64,000 bases of DNA, taken from positions 338,113 to 402,112 of the forward strand of contig NZ_SORX01000004.1 of NCBI RefSeq assembly GCF_004405125.1, given 5' to 3'. Source of the stretch: Jeotgalibacillus salarius. Lineage in GTDB: Bacteria > Bacillota > Bacilli > Bacillales > Jeotgalibacillaceae. A program made the translations under genes and the position numbers. The notes beneath the pieces were generated by a model that worked only from the letters and a program-made list of their open reading frames with translations, did not search any database and was not told the origin of the DNA. Every line of letters starts with the position of its first letter. Positions within the stretch are counted from its first letter, which is position 1. This document shows positions 1 to 9,070 of the stretch, piece after piece.

Positions 1-1
1 T

Positions 2-979
2 ATGATGATTCCTTTACTCTCTCTCCTCAAACACAATGTGCCTGAAGCAGATCTCTATCACAGTGTAGCTACAGGATACGGAGGAGTCGTTGGTGCGTAT
101 GGTCAGTACTTATATGAAAAGCCTTTTATCCTGACAGAACACGGCATTTACACAAGAGAACGTGAAGAAGAGATCATTAAAGCTGACTGGATTAAAGGGA
201 TTTTTAAAGACTTATGGATTGCTTATTTTTATTCTTTGTCTATGTGTTCTTACAAAGCTTCTGATCAGGTCATCAGTCTCTTTAATCGAAACAGGCACAT
301 CCAGGAAGAAATCGGCTGTGACACCAATAAAATTTCCATCATTCCAAATGGTGTTCATCCGGATGAATTCCTTCATCTTGAAGGGAAGGGAAATGATCAG
401 CTGGATCATTTGCTGATTGGAGCAATTGTCAGAGTTGTGCCAATCAAGGATATAAAAACCATGATCCAAAGCTTTGATATTGTGAAGCGCTCCATACCAA
501 ACACCACTTTCTATATATTCGGCCCTTATGATGAAGATCCGGAATACTACAGAGAGTGCAGGGAGCTTGTCGATTCCCTGGGCGTTCAGGACATTATTTT
601 TACAGGACAAGTGGCAGTGAAAGACTACCTTGGAAAAATGGATTTGTTAGTGCTGTCGAGTATCAGTGAGGGACAGCCACTCGCAATTCTTGAAGGGATG
701 GCAGCAGGTAAGCCTTTTGTCTCAACTGATGTAGGCTCATGCAGAGAACTGCTCTATGGAGACGGGGATGGTATCGGTCCTGCAGGAAGAGTCGTTCCAG
801 TCATGCACTACGAAAAAATGGCAGACGCGATTATAGAGATCGGCCAGGACGAGAAGTTAAGAAGAGCAATGGGTGGCAATGGACGAAAGCGAGTGACCAG
901 ACACTATACAAAAGATCAGTTTATCAGCGATTATAGACAGATCTATGAAAGTAGAGGTGTCATACAATGGCAGGAATAG
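2..979 (+). CDS. pelF: PelF-type GT4 glycosyltransferase, 5'-truncated by window edge
   Basis: C-terminal 325 residues of a cytoplasmic GT4 glycosyltransferase of the PelF family, which polymerises the Pel exopolysaccharide. The reading frame is open to the window edge, so the Met at base 2 is probably internal; full PelF proteins are near 480-500 aa. Visible features are the TEHGIYTRER segment (about residues 45-54 of this fragment), typical of PelF, and the GT4 nucleotide-sugar motif SEGQPLAILEGMAAG (about 222-236) with its E-x7-E spacing. The stop overlaps the pelG start by 13 nt, so the two are translationally coupled. The partners pelD, pelE and pelA would lie upstream, outside the window. 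Confidence 0.9.
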   Translation: MMIPLLSLLKHNVPEADLYHSVATGYGGVVGAYGQYLYEKPFILTEHGIYTREREEEIIKADWIKGIFKDLWIAYFYSLSMCSYKASDQVISLFNRNRHIQEEIGCDTNKISIIPNGVHPDEFLHLEGKGNDQLDHLLIGAIVRVVPIKDIKTMIQSFDIVKRSIPNTTFYIFGPYDEDPEYYRECRELVDSLGVQDIIFTGQVAVKDYLGKMDLLVLSSISEGQPLAILEGMAAGKPFVSTDVGSCRELLYGDGDGIGPAGRVVPVMHYEKMADAIIEIGQDEKLRRAMGGNGRKRVTRHYTKDQFISDYRQIYESRGVIQWQE

Positions 980-2421
980 GATTCGAGTTGAAAAGACTGT
1001 TTTCTGAAAAGAGTCTGTTTTACAGAGGAAGAGCGTACGCAACCTCAACGATTGTTATTGCCGGGCCGCTGCTTCTGTGTATTCTGATTATTACTGCTTC
1101 ACAGCTTTTTTTAAGGTACATTGAAGCGCCTTTTGGTCAAAGAGAACTGTTTCTTGGTGCAGTGCAGTACAGCTTTATTTTCTCTCAGCTGGCTGCGGGA
1201 GGGTTTGTGTTACTGCTTTCAAGATATTTGTCAGATCAGCTCTATAATAAAGACGAAAACAATATATTGTCTTCACTTTACGGCGTCATGATTACTGCAA
1301 TCGTGCTGGGAGGCACAGTAGGAATGGTCTTTTACTTATTCTCGCCGCTTTCACTCGTATTTAAGGTTGCAGCATACTTGCTATTCATGCAGCTGATGAT
1401 GATCTGGATTCAGACGATCTATATCACTGCACTTAAGGAATATAGAAAGCTGGTATATGGATTTCTTACAGGAGTAGCAGCATCCATACTTGCCATCTGG
1501 ATCGGCTACCAGTTCTTTGGAATGGATTCTGCCAGCGGTCTGTTGATTGCGCTTAATGCTGGATTCTTTATTATACTTTCTTTGTTCTTTATTGAGATCA
1601 AAAAGAGGTTTCCTGTAAATAACGGGAAATATTTTGAGTACATCACATACGTGGCACGCTACCCTGTTCTTGTGATCATCGGTGTCCTTTATACACTTGG
1701 ACTATTCGGGCACAACTTTATTGTCTGGATGAGCAGTGCAGGTGTAACAGTAGGAGGGACTTACAGAATGGCACCGTTTTACGATGTACCCGTATTCTAT
1801 GCTTATCTGACAATCCTGCCGGCGATGATTATTTTCGTTGTATCACTTGAAACAGCTTTTTATCCGCATTATCAGCGGTTTTATAAAGTAGTCCTGAGCT
1901 CTTCCACATTAAAAGAAATTAAGCATGCGCAGGACCGGATGTTTGGGATATTGAGCAGGGAAATTACATTCGTAATGGAATTTCAGCTATTTTTCACCAT
2001 ATGTGCACTCGTCTTCGGAGGGAAAATTTTACCGATCACAAGATCACAGGTCGATATTTTTAACATTGTGACAGTAGGCGGATATTTCTTTATCACAATG
2101 TTCGTTCTGATGCTGGTCCTTCTCTACTTTGATGATAGAAAAGGTGCTGCAGCAGCGATGGGAAGCTATACAGTCGGACTGCTTGTGATCACGCCATTAA
2201 CTGTATCCTATGATAACTTTGGTCTCTCGTGTTTCATTGCGGGTATTATCGGTCTGGTTGTTGCACTTTTGAGATTGCAGCATATCAGTAAATCTTTCGG
2301 ATACTATACGTTCTGTTCTCAGCCTCTCATGATGAAAAAACAAAAAGAAAAAGTGGAAAGTACAGTCAGAAGACTGAATTCACTAAATGGAGTTGGAAGG
2401 GATTATGAAACGAAAAAATAA
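967..2421 (+). CDS. pelG: PelG-type polytopic membrane transporter of Pel polysaccharide
   Basis: A 484-aa integral membrane protein with about twelve hydrophobic segments and the N-terminal MAGIGFELKRLF signature of PelG, a MOP/Wzx-like flippase family. In Pel systems PelG works with PelD and PelE at the membrane to move the polymer made by PelF. It begins inside the 3' end of pelF (13-nt overlap), and its own end overlaps the next gene by 17 nt, so it is embedded in an operon. Length is close to the usual PelG size (about 450-490 aa). Assignment is secure by pairing with PelF and by sequence character. Confidence 0.93.
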   Translation: MAGIGFELKRLFSEKSLFYRGRAYATSTIVIAGPLLLCILIITASQLFLRYIEAPFGQRELFLGAVQYSFIFSQLAAGGFVLLLSRYLSDQLYNKDENNILSSLYGVMITAIVLGGTVGMVFYLFSPLSLVFKVAAYLLFMQLMMIWIQTIYITALKEYRKLVYGFLTGVAASILAIWIGYQFFGMDSASGLLIALNAGFFIILSLFFIEIKKRFPVNNGKYFEYITYVARYPVLVIIGVLYTLGLFGHNFIVWMSSAGVTVGGTYRMAPFYDVPVFYAYLTILPAMIIFVVSLETAFYPHYQRFYKVVLSSSTLKEIKHAQDRMFGILSREITFVMEFQLFFTICALVFGGKILPITRSQVDIFNIVTVGGYFFITMFVLMLVLLYFDDRKGAAAAMGSYTVGLLVITPLTVSYDNFGLSCFIAGIIGLVVALLRLQHISKSFGYYTFCSQPLMMKKQKEKVESTVRRLNSLNGVGRDYETKK

Positions 2422-4132
2422 CATTTTATGGTTAATGTGTTTTGTGCTACTCATGCCTGGGTGTTCATATCTGACTCAGCCGCCGGCAGAAGACCAGGAA
2501 TATCAGGATGCAATCGCAGGCTCGACAACTGATATTGTGAACTCAATACCTTATTCAGAAAAACTTGTAGAAGACCGTAAAGTATATGAGCAGGATGATG
2601 ACAGCAGCGTGGTTCATATGTACCTTACCGTAATGGAGCAGGAGGAAGGGCAGACGTTTTATGACCTGAATCACTTTTATGATATGCAGGAGGATCTGAC
2701 ACTCAGCCCTCATCCGCTAAAAGCGATTATTCAGGAAGGAGATGAAAATGGCCCATCTCCCGAAATGTTTCAAGGGGATCAGGAACTTGCAAACAGTACT
2801 GTGGAGTTGAGAGGAAATACTACCCGTCTTGCAAGACAAAAGTCCTTTCAGATCAAGCTTGAAGAGCAAGCAGGTCTATGGAAAGGCCAGACCATTCTCA
2901 ACCTGAATAAGCATCCATTTGATTACACGAGGGTGAGAAACAAGTTGAGTTTTGACTACTTTGAAGAGATCCCGAACTTTACAAGTATGAGAACGCAATT
3001 TGTCAAACTGCATGTAAAAGATTTGTCAGAGGGAGAGAATAGTGGCTTTGTGGACTACGGGTTGTATACACATATTGAACAGCCGAATAAACGATTCCTC
3101 TTCTCTCACGGTTTGGATCCGAACGGCAACCTGTATAAAGCTAATTTCTTTGAGTTTTTCAGGTATCCTGATCAAATTAAGCTCGCTGATGATCCGGAAT
3201 ATGATAAGGCAAAATTTGAAGAGGTTTTACAGATCAGGACCGGTGAAGACCATACAAATCTGATTGAAATGCTTGATTCAGTTAATGATTATTCGCAGAA
3301 CATTAATGACGTAATCGACACACACTATGACAGAGATAATTATCTCACATGGATGGCAATTAATATTTTAATGGGAAACACAGATACAACTACACAGAAC
3401 TTCTTCCTTTATAACCCAATTAATTCGAAGAAGTTTTATTTCCTGCCGTGGGATTATGACGACGCCTGGAAGCTGGAAGCAAATAATGAAGGGACGGATA
3501 TAGGAGACGTTACAAAATGGAACCGCGGAATCAGTAATTTTTGGGGCAGCGTACTTCACCAGCGCTTTCTGAAAGATCCGGATAATGTGGAAGCCGTTGA
3601 AGATAAACTTTCAGAAGTGTTGAATATAATCACACCTGAAAGAACCCAGGAATTGATTGATCAGTATTATCCGATTGTTAATGAGGCAGTGAGACAAAAT
3701 CCTGATCTTTCCGGGCTGCCGATCAGGGTCGAAACATTTGATGACTTATATCAGGATCTGGTCTACGCACCTGATGAGAAATCCAGCCTGTTCTATGAAA
3801 ATCTCGGCAATCCAATGCCTGTATATATGGCTGACCCTGAAAAAATAGAAAATCATATGCTGTTCAGTTGGGGTGCTTCCTATGATTTGCAGGGCGATGA
3901 TTTGACATATTCAATTGAAATCAGCAAGACAATTGATTTTGCTGAAACTTATTATTCGAAAAAGAATTTGGAAGACACACAGATAGAAATTCCGCTTAAA
4001 GACCTCCGAAAAGGTGAGAATTTCTGGCGGATTATCATTACAGATGAAGAAGGCAACACGCAGGAAGCTTTTGACCGGATATACCTAAACGACATTTTCT
4101 ATAACGGTCTGAAGGAATTCTTCGTGGACTAG
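2405..4132 (+). CDS. CotH-family protein kinase, lipoprotein
   Basis: A 575-aa CotH-family protein. CotH kinases are atypical kinases first described for spore-coat phosphorylation. The start at 2405 is chosen because GGAAGGG lies just upstream and it opens a lipoprotein signal peptide with lipobox LMPGC (Cys20); an in-frame ATG at 2387 lacks this. The FLPWDYDDAW segment (W349, D350, D352) matches the acidic metal-binding CotH motif. It is therefore probably anchored on the outer face of the membrane. It overlaps pelG by 17 nt and is followed at 15 nt by a second CotH gene. A substrate in the Pel machinery is inferred only. Confidence 0.85.
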   Translation: MKRKNNILWLMCFVLLMPGCSYLTQPPAEDQEYQDAIAGSTTDIVNSIPYSEKLVEDRKVYEQDDDSSVVHMYLTVMEQEEGQTFYDLNHFYDMQEDLTLSPHPLKAIIQEGDENGPSPEMFQGDQELANSTVELRGNTTRLARQKSFQIKLEEQAGLWKGQTILNLNKHPFDYTRVRNKLSFDYFEEIPNFTSMRTQFVKLHVKDLSEGENSGFVDYGLYTHIEQPNKRFLFSHGLDPNGNLYKANFFEFFRYPDQIKLADDPEYDKAKFEEVLQIRTGEDHTNLIEMLDSVNDYSQNINDVIDTHYDRDNYLTWMAINILMGNTDTTTQNFFLYNPINSKKFYFLPWDYDDAWKLEANNEGTDIGDVTKWNRGISNFWGSVLHQRFLKDPDNVEAVEDKLSEVLNIITPERTQELIDQYYPIVNEAVRQNPDLSGLPIRVETFDDLYQDLVYAPDEKSSLFYENLGNPMPVYMADPEKIENHMLFSWGASYDLQGDDLTYSIEISKTIDFAETYYSKKNLEDTQIEIPLKDLRKGENFWRIIITDEEGNTQEAFDRIYLNDIFYNGLKEFFVD

Positions 4133-4147
4133 CAGGGAGGGTTGGCA

Positions 4148-5695
4148 GTGAAAAGATGGTCATTTGCACTTTCAATTATTGGGGTCGCATGTATGATGCT
4201 TGGTACGGTGTGGATCGCTTCGCTTCTAAATGGGAAAAGCAGTGGTGAAGTGCTGCAGAATAGTTTGAACGGAGGGAACAATGCAGGTGAGACCAGCTTT
4301 TCACTGCCCTCTGGATTATATGAAGATGGAACAGAAGTCAGTCTGTCAGCCGATGTGAGCGAAATTTATTACACACTTGACGGCAGTGAGCCGAGCGAAC
4401 GTAGTAATCGTTATACAGAACCACTTCAGGTCAGTGATACAACCGTGATCAGAGCAGCAGCAAGATTGCCGGATGGAACATTAACAGTACCTTATATGCA
4501 AACGTACTTCACAGAATCGAATGATCTGCCTGTGATCTCTGTCGCTGCTGACCCGGAAGATCTCTGGTCTGAAGAAAAGGGTATCTATGTCGAAGGACCC
4601 GGTGCATCAGCTGAGTATCCATATGACGGGGCTAATTACTGGATGGACTGGAAAATTACTGTTCAGATGGAGTACTTGAGGGATCAGGAGGGAGTCTATT
4701 CATCACTTGCTGATATGGAGATCTTTGGAGGAGAGACGAGAACGAAGCCCCAGCGTTCCTTCATGATTGATGCAGAGAGTGAATATGGGAACAGTGAACT
4801 GCTTTACCCGTTCTTTGACAGTTTGCCATACAGTTCATATGAATCCATTATTCTCCGTAACGGGGGACAGGATTTTGAAAGAACTCATATGCTCGATGCA
4901 CTTGTATCCACACTCGCCATTGAAATCGGACTGGATGCGCAGGTCTACCAGCCGGTTGTGCTGTACCTGAATGGTGAGTACTGGGGGCTGTATGATCTGA
5001 GAGAAAGAATTGATCACCATTACTTCTCAAGACATCATAAAGTAAGCAGAGATAACCTCATTCTGCTTGAAGCTGATGCAGAGGAAAAAGAAGGGTCTGA
5101 TGAATCCTATATCGGGATGATTGCTTATATTCAATCAAATGATACCGCTGAACCGGAAGTGTATCAGGTGATTGAGGATGAAATGGATATTGATAACTTT
5201 ATTGACTACATCCTGACCGAACTGTATATCGGTAATACAGATTGGCCAAGTCATAATATCAGGTTTTGGAAGAATACCAACCCCGAAACGAAATGGAAAT
5301 GGATCGTCTATGACAGTGATGTGAGCTTTCAGGATGCATCAGAAAATACTGTTCAGCGGTTTTATGATTATAAAGGTAAAGGTGACGATAAACTATACAG
5401 CTCATACCTGTTCCGTGAGCTGTTGAAAAACGAGGAATTCCGGGTGCGTTTTGAGGAAAGGTCACGCGAACTTTACAGCAGTACACTGTCTTCAGAATAC
5501 ATCGTAGCCACAATAGAGCGACTGGCAGCCGAGATTAGACCGGAAATGGATGGTCATCTGGAAAAGTGGGACGGTAATCTACAGGAATGGGAAGCTGAAG
5601 TTCAAGCATTGAAAGCATTTGCCCGAGAGAGAAACGACTATATGACACGCCACATTGATGAATTAATGGACCAATATCAGCAGGGGGGATCCTGA
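4148..5695 (+). CDS. CotH-family kinase with chitobiase-type C-terminal-like domain
   Basis: A second CotH-family protein, 515 aa. GTG at 4148 is preferred over an in-frame TTG at 4142 because GGGAGG ends 7 nt upstream of the GTG but only 1 nt from the TTG. An N-terminal membrane segment (about residues 8-27) is followed by a small beta domain with the words IYYTLDGSEPS (about 75-85), typical of the chitobiase/beta-hexosaminidase C-terminal (CHB_HEX_C) fold. The CotH core follows, with the acidic motif YDSD (D389, D391). It abuts the VTC gene with no gap. Two CotH paralogues in one polysaccharide operon suggests division of substrates, which is inference. Confidence 0.83.
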   Translation: MKRWSFALSIIGVACMMLGTVWIASLLNGKSSGEVLQNSLNGGNNAGETSFSLPSGLYEDGTEVSLSADVSEIYYTLDGSEPSERSNRYTEPLQVSDTTVIRAAARLPDGTLTVPYMQTYFTESNDLPVISVAADPEDLWSEEKGIYVEGPGASAEYPYDGANYWMDWKITVQMEYLRDQEGVYSSLADMEIFGGETRTKPQRSFMIDAESEYGNSELLYPFFDSLPYSSYESIILRNGGQDFERTHMLDALVSTLAIEIGLDAQVYQPVVLYLNGEYWGLYDLRERIDHHYFSRHHKVSRDNLILLEADAEEKEGSDESYIGMIAYIQSNDTAEPEVYQVIEDEMDIDNFIDYILTELYIGNTDWPSHNIRFWKNTNPETKWKWIVYDSDVSFQDASENTVQRFYDYKGKGDDKLYSSYLFRELLKNEEFRVRFEERSRELYSSTLSSEYIVATIERLAAEIRPEMDGHLEKWDGNLQEWEAEVQALKAFARERNDYMTRHIDELMDQYQQGGS

Positions 5696-6406
5696 ATGTA
5701 TTATCAGAATAAAAAGATGAGGCACGAACTTAAATACTACATCACATATTATGAATTTGAATTGCTCAGGCAACGTCTGCGCATGACTGTACAGCGTGAT
5801 AAACACTCAGTTAACGATGATGGTTACCATATCAGAAGTCTATACTTTGATAATGTCACAGACCTTGCGCTGCATGAAAAAAACTGGGGTGTTTTCAGAA
5901 GGGATAAATACAGAATCCGTATTTATAACGAGTGTGACCGTGTGATCAAGCTTGAGAGGAAAAGTAAATATAACGACTTTATCTCAAAAGATTCAGTGAC
6001 ATTAACAAGATGTGAATACGAGACGATTATGGATGGTGAGTATGATTTCCTGCAGAAAAAAGATTCTCCTGTTGCAAGAGCTTTCTATCTGAAGAGCACG
6101 CTTGGAAAAATGGAGCCTAAGGTCATCGTGGACTATATCAGGGAAGCATACGCTTATCAGTATGGTGATGTCAGAATCACATTCGATAAAAGACTGAAAG
6201 CAGGTGTGAATACATTCGATATTTTTAATCCAAACGTAGTAACAGTCAATGCAATCCGCCAACCGCAGATGGTACTTGAAATCAAATATAACAGTTATTT
6301 GCCAACTCATATCAGAAATATACTACAGCTTTCTTCACATAGTAGATCAGCCATTTCAAAATACGTGATTTGCCGTGAAGAAAGTATCAGACACTTTTCG
6401 TCATAA
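5696..6406 (+). CDS. VTC-domain (polyphosphate polymerase type) protein
   Basis: A 236-aa stand-alone VTC domain, the triphosphate-tunnel fold that makes polyphosphate from ATP in yeast Vtc4. Tunnel residues appear in order: E11 and K13 in RHELKYY, R47 in RSLYFD, R73 and R75 before YN, K85/E87/K89, R149, R160/T162/D164 in RITFD, and E195/K197 in LEIKYN. No membrane segment is seen, so it is probably cytosolic and may work with the DUF4956 membrane protein encoded next. AGGGGGG lies upstream of the ATG, which follows the previous stop directly. Enzyme activity is inferred from the family; a regulatory or phosphate-sensing role is possible. Confidence 0.85.
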   Translation: MYYQNKKMRHELKYYITYYEFELLRQRLRMTVQRDKHSVNDDGYHIRSLYFDNVTDLALHEKNWGVFRRDKYRIRIYNECDRVIKLERKSKYNDFISKDSVTLTRCEYETIMDGEYDFLQKKDSPVARAFYLKSTLGKMEPKVIVDYIREAYAYQYGDVRITFDKRLKAGVNTFDIFNPNVVTVNAIRQPQMVLEIKYNSYLPTHIRNILQLSSHSRSAISKYVICREESIRHFSS

Positions 6407-6435
6407 AAAAACGACAATTAAAGGAGTGATTCCCC

Positions 6436-7116
6436 ATGCTTGGACAAATTAATTTTTCTGATATTTTCAGTCCGGATATGCTGAACTTTAACATGTTTGA
6501 AAGAATCTCTTTTGAAAACATATTTATCAGCATGTTTGTTGCGTTTGTTGTCGGTCTTTTTATCTTTTTAGTCTATAAGAAAACGTTCCGCGGCGTTATT
6601 TATAGTCACAACTTTAACGTGACGCTGATTCTTATGTGTATGATTACAACTTTGATCATCATGACGATCAGTACAAATATTGTTCTTTCTCTGGGAATGG
6701 TAGGCGCACTCAGTATTGTCCGTTTCAGAACAGCTATTAAAGATCCGCTTGATGTAATCTTTATGTTCTGGTCAGTGGGGATCGGTATTACCACAGGAGC
6801 GGGAATCTATATCCTGTCAGTCGTGGGGTCAATTTTTATTGGTCTTGTAATGTATATTATGACAAGAAATAGAAGCCGGGAACAAACCTTCCTCCTTGTC
6901 GTTCATTATGATGAAGATGCAACAGATAACGTAAAAGTCCAGCTTTCAAAAATTAAGCACAGCATCAAATCCAAAATTGTCCGCAGTGATGAAATTGAAC
7001 TGACAGTTGAACTGAAAATAAAAGGTGACAACACAGCATTTATGAGACAGATTCAAATGGTAAATGGTGTGAAGGATGTTGCGCTGATTAACTATAACGG
7101 CGATTATGCAGCATAA
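6436..7116 (+). CDS. DUF4956 polytopic membrane protein
   Basis: A 226-aa DUF4956 protein. Several membrane segments span about residues 30-50, 60-85 and 105-140, followed by a soluble C-terminal domain of about 80 residues. The conserved family segment GMVGALSIVRFRTAIKDPLD lies near residues 87-106. An AAAGGAG site precedes the ATG. DUF4956 genes are commonly found beside VTC-domain and CotH genes; biochemical function is unknown. It could be the membrane channel or anchor for the VTC polymerase, but nothing in the sequence proves this. Confidence 0.85.
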   Translation: MLGQINFSDIFSPDMLNFNMFERISFENIFISMFVAFVVGLFIFLVYKKTFRGVIYSHNFNVTLILMCMITTLIIMTISTNIVLSLGMVGALSIVRFRTAIKDPLDVIFMFWSVGIGITTGAGIYILSVVGSIFIGLVMYIMTRNRSREQTFLLVVHYDEDATDNVKVQLSKIKHSIKSKIVRSDEIELTVELKIKGDNTAFMRQIQMVNGVKDVALINYNGDYAA

Positions 7117-7131
7117 GTTGTGAAGATAAAA

Positions 7132-8517
7132 ATGAAAAGAAAAACTGTGATACTCATTGTTCTGATCGTAATACTGACGGGGTCGATTTCGGCCCTTTAT
7201 GCAGAACAGATGCAAATTGTCACTGAGCATCCGCCTGAAAGTGGTGAGGTTATATTGAATCCATATATCGGTTTCGCCCCCATGGCAGAAGGGGGTCCAT
7301 ATACAAAAGATCACTCACTCGTCTACGCGAATATTCCGTGGTCAGAGCTTGAAAGCAGCAAGGGTGTGTACGAATTCGGACAAATTGAAACCAAGTATAA
7401 GTTCCATTATTGGAAAGAGAGAAATGTCAGGTTCATATTGAGAATTATTATGGATAAACCTGATCAGGAAGCCTCTATGGAAATACCTGAATGGCTATAT
7501 GAAGAAATCGGGCGGGACGGAACCTGGTATGATGGCGAATATGGCAAAGGATTCAGCCCGAATTACAGCAACAGTGTGTTGATTGAACGTCATAAAGAGC
7601 TGCTGAAGGCTTTTGGTGAACGCTATAATGATGATCCCTATATCGCATTTATTCAGCTCGGCAGCATCGGCCACTGGGGAGAGTGGCATACAATTCAAAA
7701 CGATGAATTATATATTCCTTTTCCTGATAGAACAGTGACAACCCAATATGTAAATCACTATTTGGCGTTTCTGGACGGGAAAATGCTCATGATGAGGAGG
7801 CCTCATCAAATTGCAGCAGAAAACAACATTGGTCTATACAATGATATGTTCGGTGATGAGAACAGCACAGTAAATGAATTTCTCAGATGGGTAAATGAAG
7901 GCTACACACTTTGGTTGACAGGGGAAAATAAGCCTGCAATGAAAAATTACTGGAAAACAGCCCCTGCCGGTGGAGAATTTGACCCGACTAAAAGCTGGGA
8001 AGAAATATTTGGAGAAAAACAGTTTCCAGACATTGTGAGGCAACTTGAACTGTCTCACCTCAGCTGGCTTGGTCCACATAATCCACTATATGAAGAAAAT
8101 AGTATATACGATCATCAGATCGAGAAGTTTCTTGGTAAGATGGGCTATCACTTAAAAGTAACACAGATTAAATACCGTCCGCATCTTCGTTTTACAAGAA
8201 ACTTAAAATTAAATATAGTATGGGAAAACAGCGGTACGGCACCATTTTATTTTAAGTGGCCGCTTGAGGTAATAATAATAGATGTTGAAGGCAATATTGT
8301 TCACCGGACAAATGTCGATACAGACATCAGAAAGTGGCTGCCGGGTGAAACAGCTGAAACGTATATGATCAATCTGCCCGCTCATCTGAGTAAGGGTGAT
8401 TATTCTGTCCTGATCGCAATCAATGACCCATCAACCGGTGAGCCGGGGGTTGAACTCGAAATGGTTACGAACAGAGATGACAAGCGTTATAAAATAGCAG
8501 ATTTTTCAATCAAGTGA
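7132..8517 (+). CDS. DUF4832-type secreted protein, probable glycoside-hydrolase-like fold
   Basis: A 461-aa protein with an N-terminal hydrophobic signal (about residues 4-20) and a possible signal peptidase site after ALYA. The body resembles DUF4832 proteins, which look like TIM-barrel glycosidases and carry a C-terminal beta domain. Aromatic and acidic words such as IQLGSIGHWGEWH fit that. The start is uncertain: ATG 7132 and GTG 7120 both lack a good ribosome site, and the previous gene ends at 7116, so translation may be coupled. Last gene of the pel-associated operon. It may process or bind the exopolysaccharide in place of a PelA function; this is inference. Confidence 0.72.
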   Translation: MKRKTVILIVLIVILTGSISALYAEQMQIVTEHPPESGEVILNPYIGFAPMAEGGPYTKDHSLVYANIPWSELESSKGVYEFGQIETKYKFHYWKERNVRFILRIIMDKPDQEASMEIPEWLYEEIGRDGTWYDGEYGKGFSPNYSNSVLIERHKELLKAFGERYNDDPYIAFIQLGSIGHWGEWHTIQNDELYIPFPDRTVTTQYVNHYLAFLDGKMLMMRRPHQIAAENNIGLYNDMFGDENSTVNEFLRWVNEGYTLWLTGENKPAMKNYWKTAPAGGEFDPTKSWEEIFGEKQFPDIVRQLELSHLSWLGPHNPLYEENSIYDHQIEKFLGKMGYHLKVTQIKYRPHLRFTRNLKLNIVWENSGTAPFYFKWPLEVIIIDVEGNIVHRTNVDTDIRKWLPGETAETYMINLPAHLSKGDYSVLIAINDPSTGEPGVELEMVTNRDDKRYKIADFSIK

Positions 8518-8572
8518 GCTGTCTCTCTCCTGTAAATCCACCAGTGAAGAACAAATTGAAGAGGTGAAAATC

Positions 8573-8599
8573 ATGGCACACACTATCCGCTATGCATAA
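8573..8599 (+). other. possible 8-codon leader ORF before the SinR-like gene
   Basis: An ATG preceded by a strong GAAGAGGTGA site opens an 8-codon frame (MAHTIRYA, then TAA), 26 nt before the SinR-like start. It could be a leader peptide or the remnant of a lost gene. Only the ribosome site argues for translation. Confidence 0.2.
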
Positions 8600-8625
8600 A
8601 GCAGGGCGGTAAAGGGGAAATGAGA

Positions 8626-8949
8626 ATGATTGGTCAAAAAATCAAGGTACTCAGGCAGAATAAGGGTTACTCCATATCACAGCTTGCAGTAAAAGCCCGG
8701 GTATCCAAATCCTATTTATCTAACCTTGAAAATAATAAAAAGAATAACCCTTCAATCATTGTCTTATCAAGAATTGCTACAACACTTGATTCAACAGTAG
8801 ATGAACTGATTGCCGGAGAAGATTTGGAAAAAGCAATGATCGACGACGAATGGATTGAGCTGCTACAAAAGGGAGTTAACAGTGGTATGTCTAAAAAAGA
8901 ATTTACTGAATTTCAAATCTACCTGCAGTACCGGCGTGATCAGGTTTGA
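8626..8949 (+). CDS. SinR-like HTH transcriptional repressor
   Basis: A 107-aa homologue of SinR, the biofilm master repressor of B. subtilis. Start ATG 8626 lies 8 nt after AAAGGGG and gives the MIGQKIK N-terminus that matches SinR's MIGQRIK; the ATG at 8620 is too close to that site. Residues about 6-60 form an Xre/Cro helix-turn-helix (LAVKARVSKSYLSNLE). Residues about 73-104 (WIELLQKGVNSGMSKKEFTEF) match the SinR dimerisation region that binds SinI. No sinI is visible nearby. It directly follows the pel-type operon, which suggests it controls that operon as SinR controls eps and tapA. A terminator follows it. Confidence 0.85.
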   Translation: MIGQKIKVLRQNKGYSISQLAVKARVSKSYLSNLENNKKNNPSIIVLSRIATTLDSTVDELIAGEDLEKAMIDDEWIELLQKGVNSGMSKKEFTEFQIYLQYRRDQV

Positions 8950-8960
8950 TAACAAGACAA

Positions 8961-8988
8961 AGCTCCGGTATAAACTGGAGTTCTTTTT
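8961..8988 (+). terminator. rho-independent terminator after the SinR-like gene
   Basis: CTCCGGT and ACTGGAG arms pair (one G-T pair) around a short loop and are followed by TTCTTTTT. Confidence 0.7.
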
Positions 8989-8997
8989 AATTCTTTC

Positions 8998-9025
8998 TTG
9001 AAAAATCCTTTTTATGTTATATAAT
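8998..9025 (+). promoter_or_regulatory. sigma-A promoter of malate synthase gene
   Basis: TTGAAA at 8998-9003 and TATAAT at 9020-9025 with a 16-bp spacer. The -10 overlaps the first of two TGTTATATAACA-like sites. Confidence 0.65.
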
Positions 9026-9056
9026 AATAAATAATTAAATAAACTGTTATATAACA
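9015..9056. promoter_or_regulatory. paired palindromic operator of glcB
   Basis: TGTTATATAATA at 9015-9026 overlaps the -10. A perfect 12-bp palindrome, TGTTATATAACA, lies at 9045-9056 just before the ribosome site. The sites are 30 bp apart start to start. The same pair recurs before the 11675 gene and before aceA, so a common repressor is likely. Confidence 0.65.
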
Positions 9057-9070
9057 AAAGGAGGCGCAAT

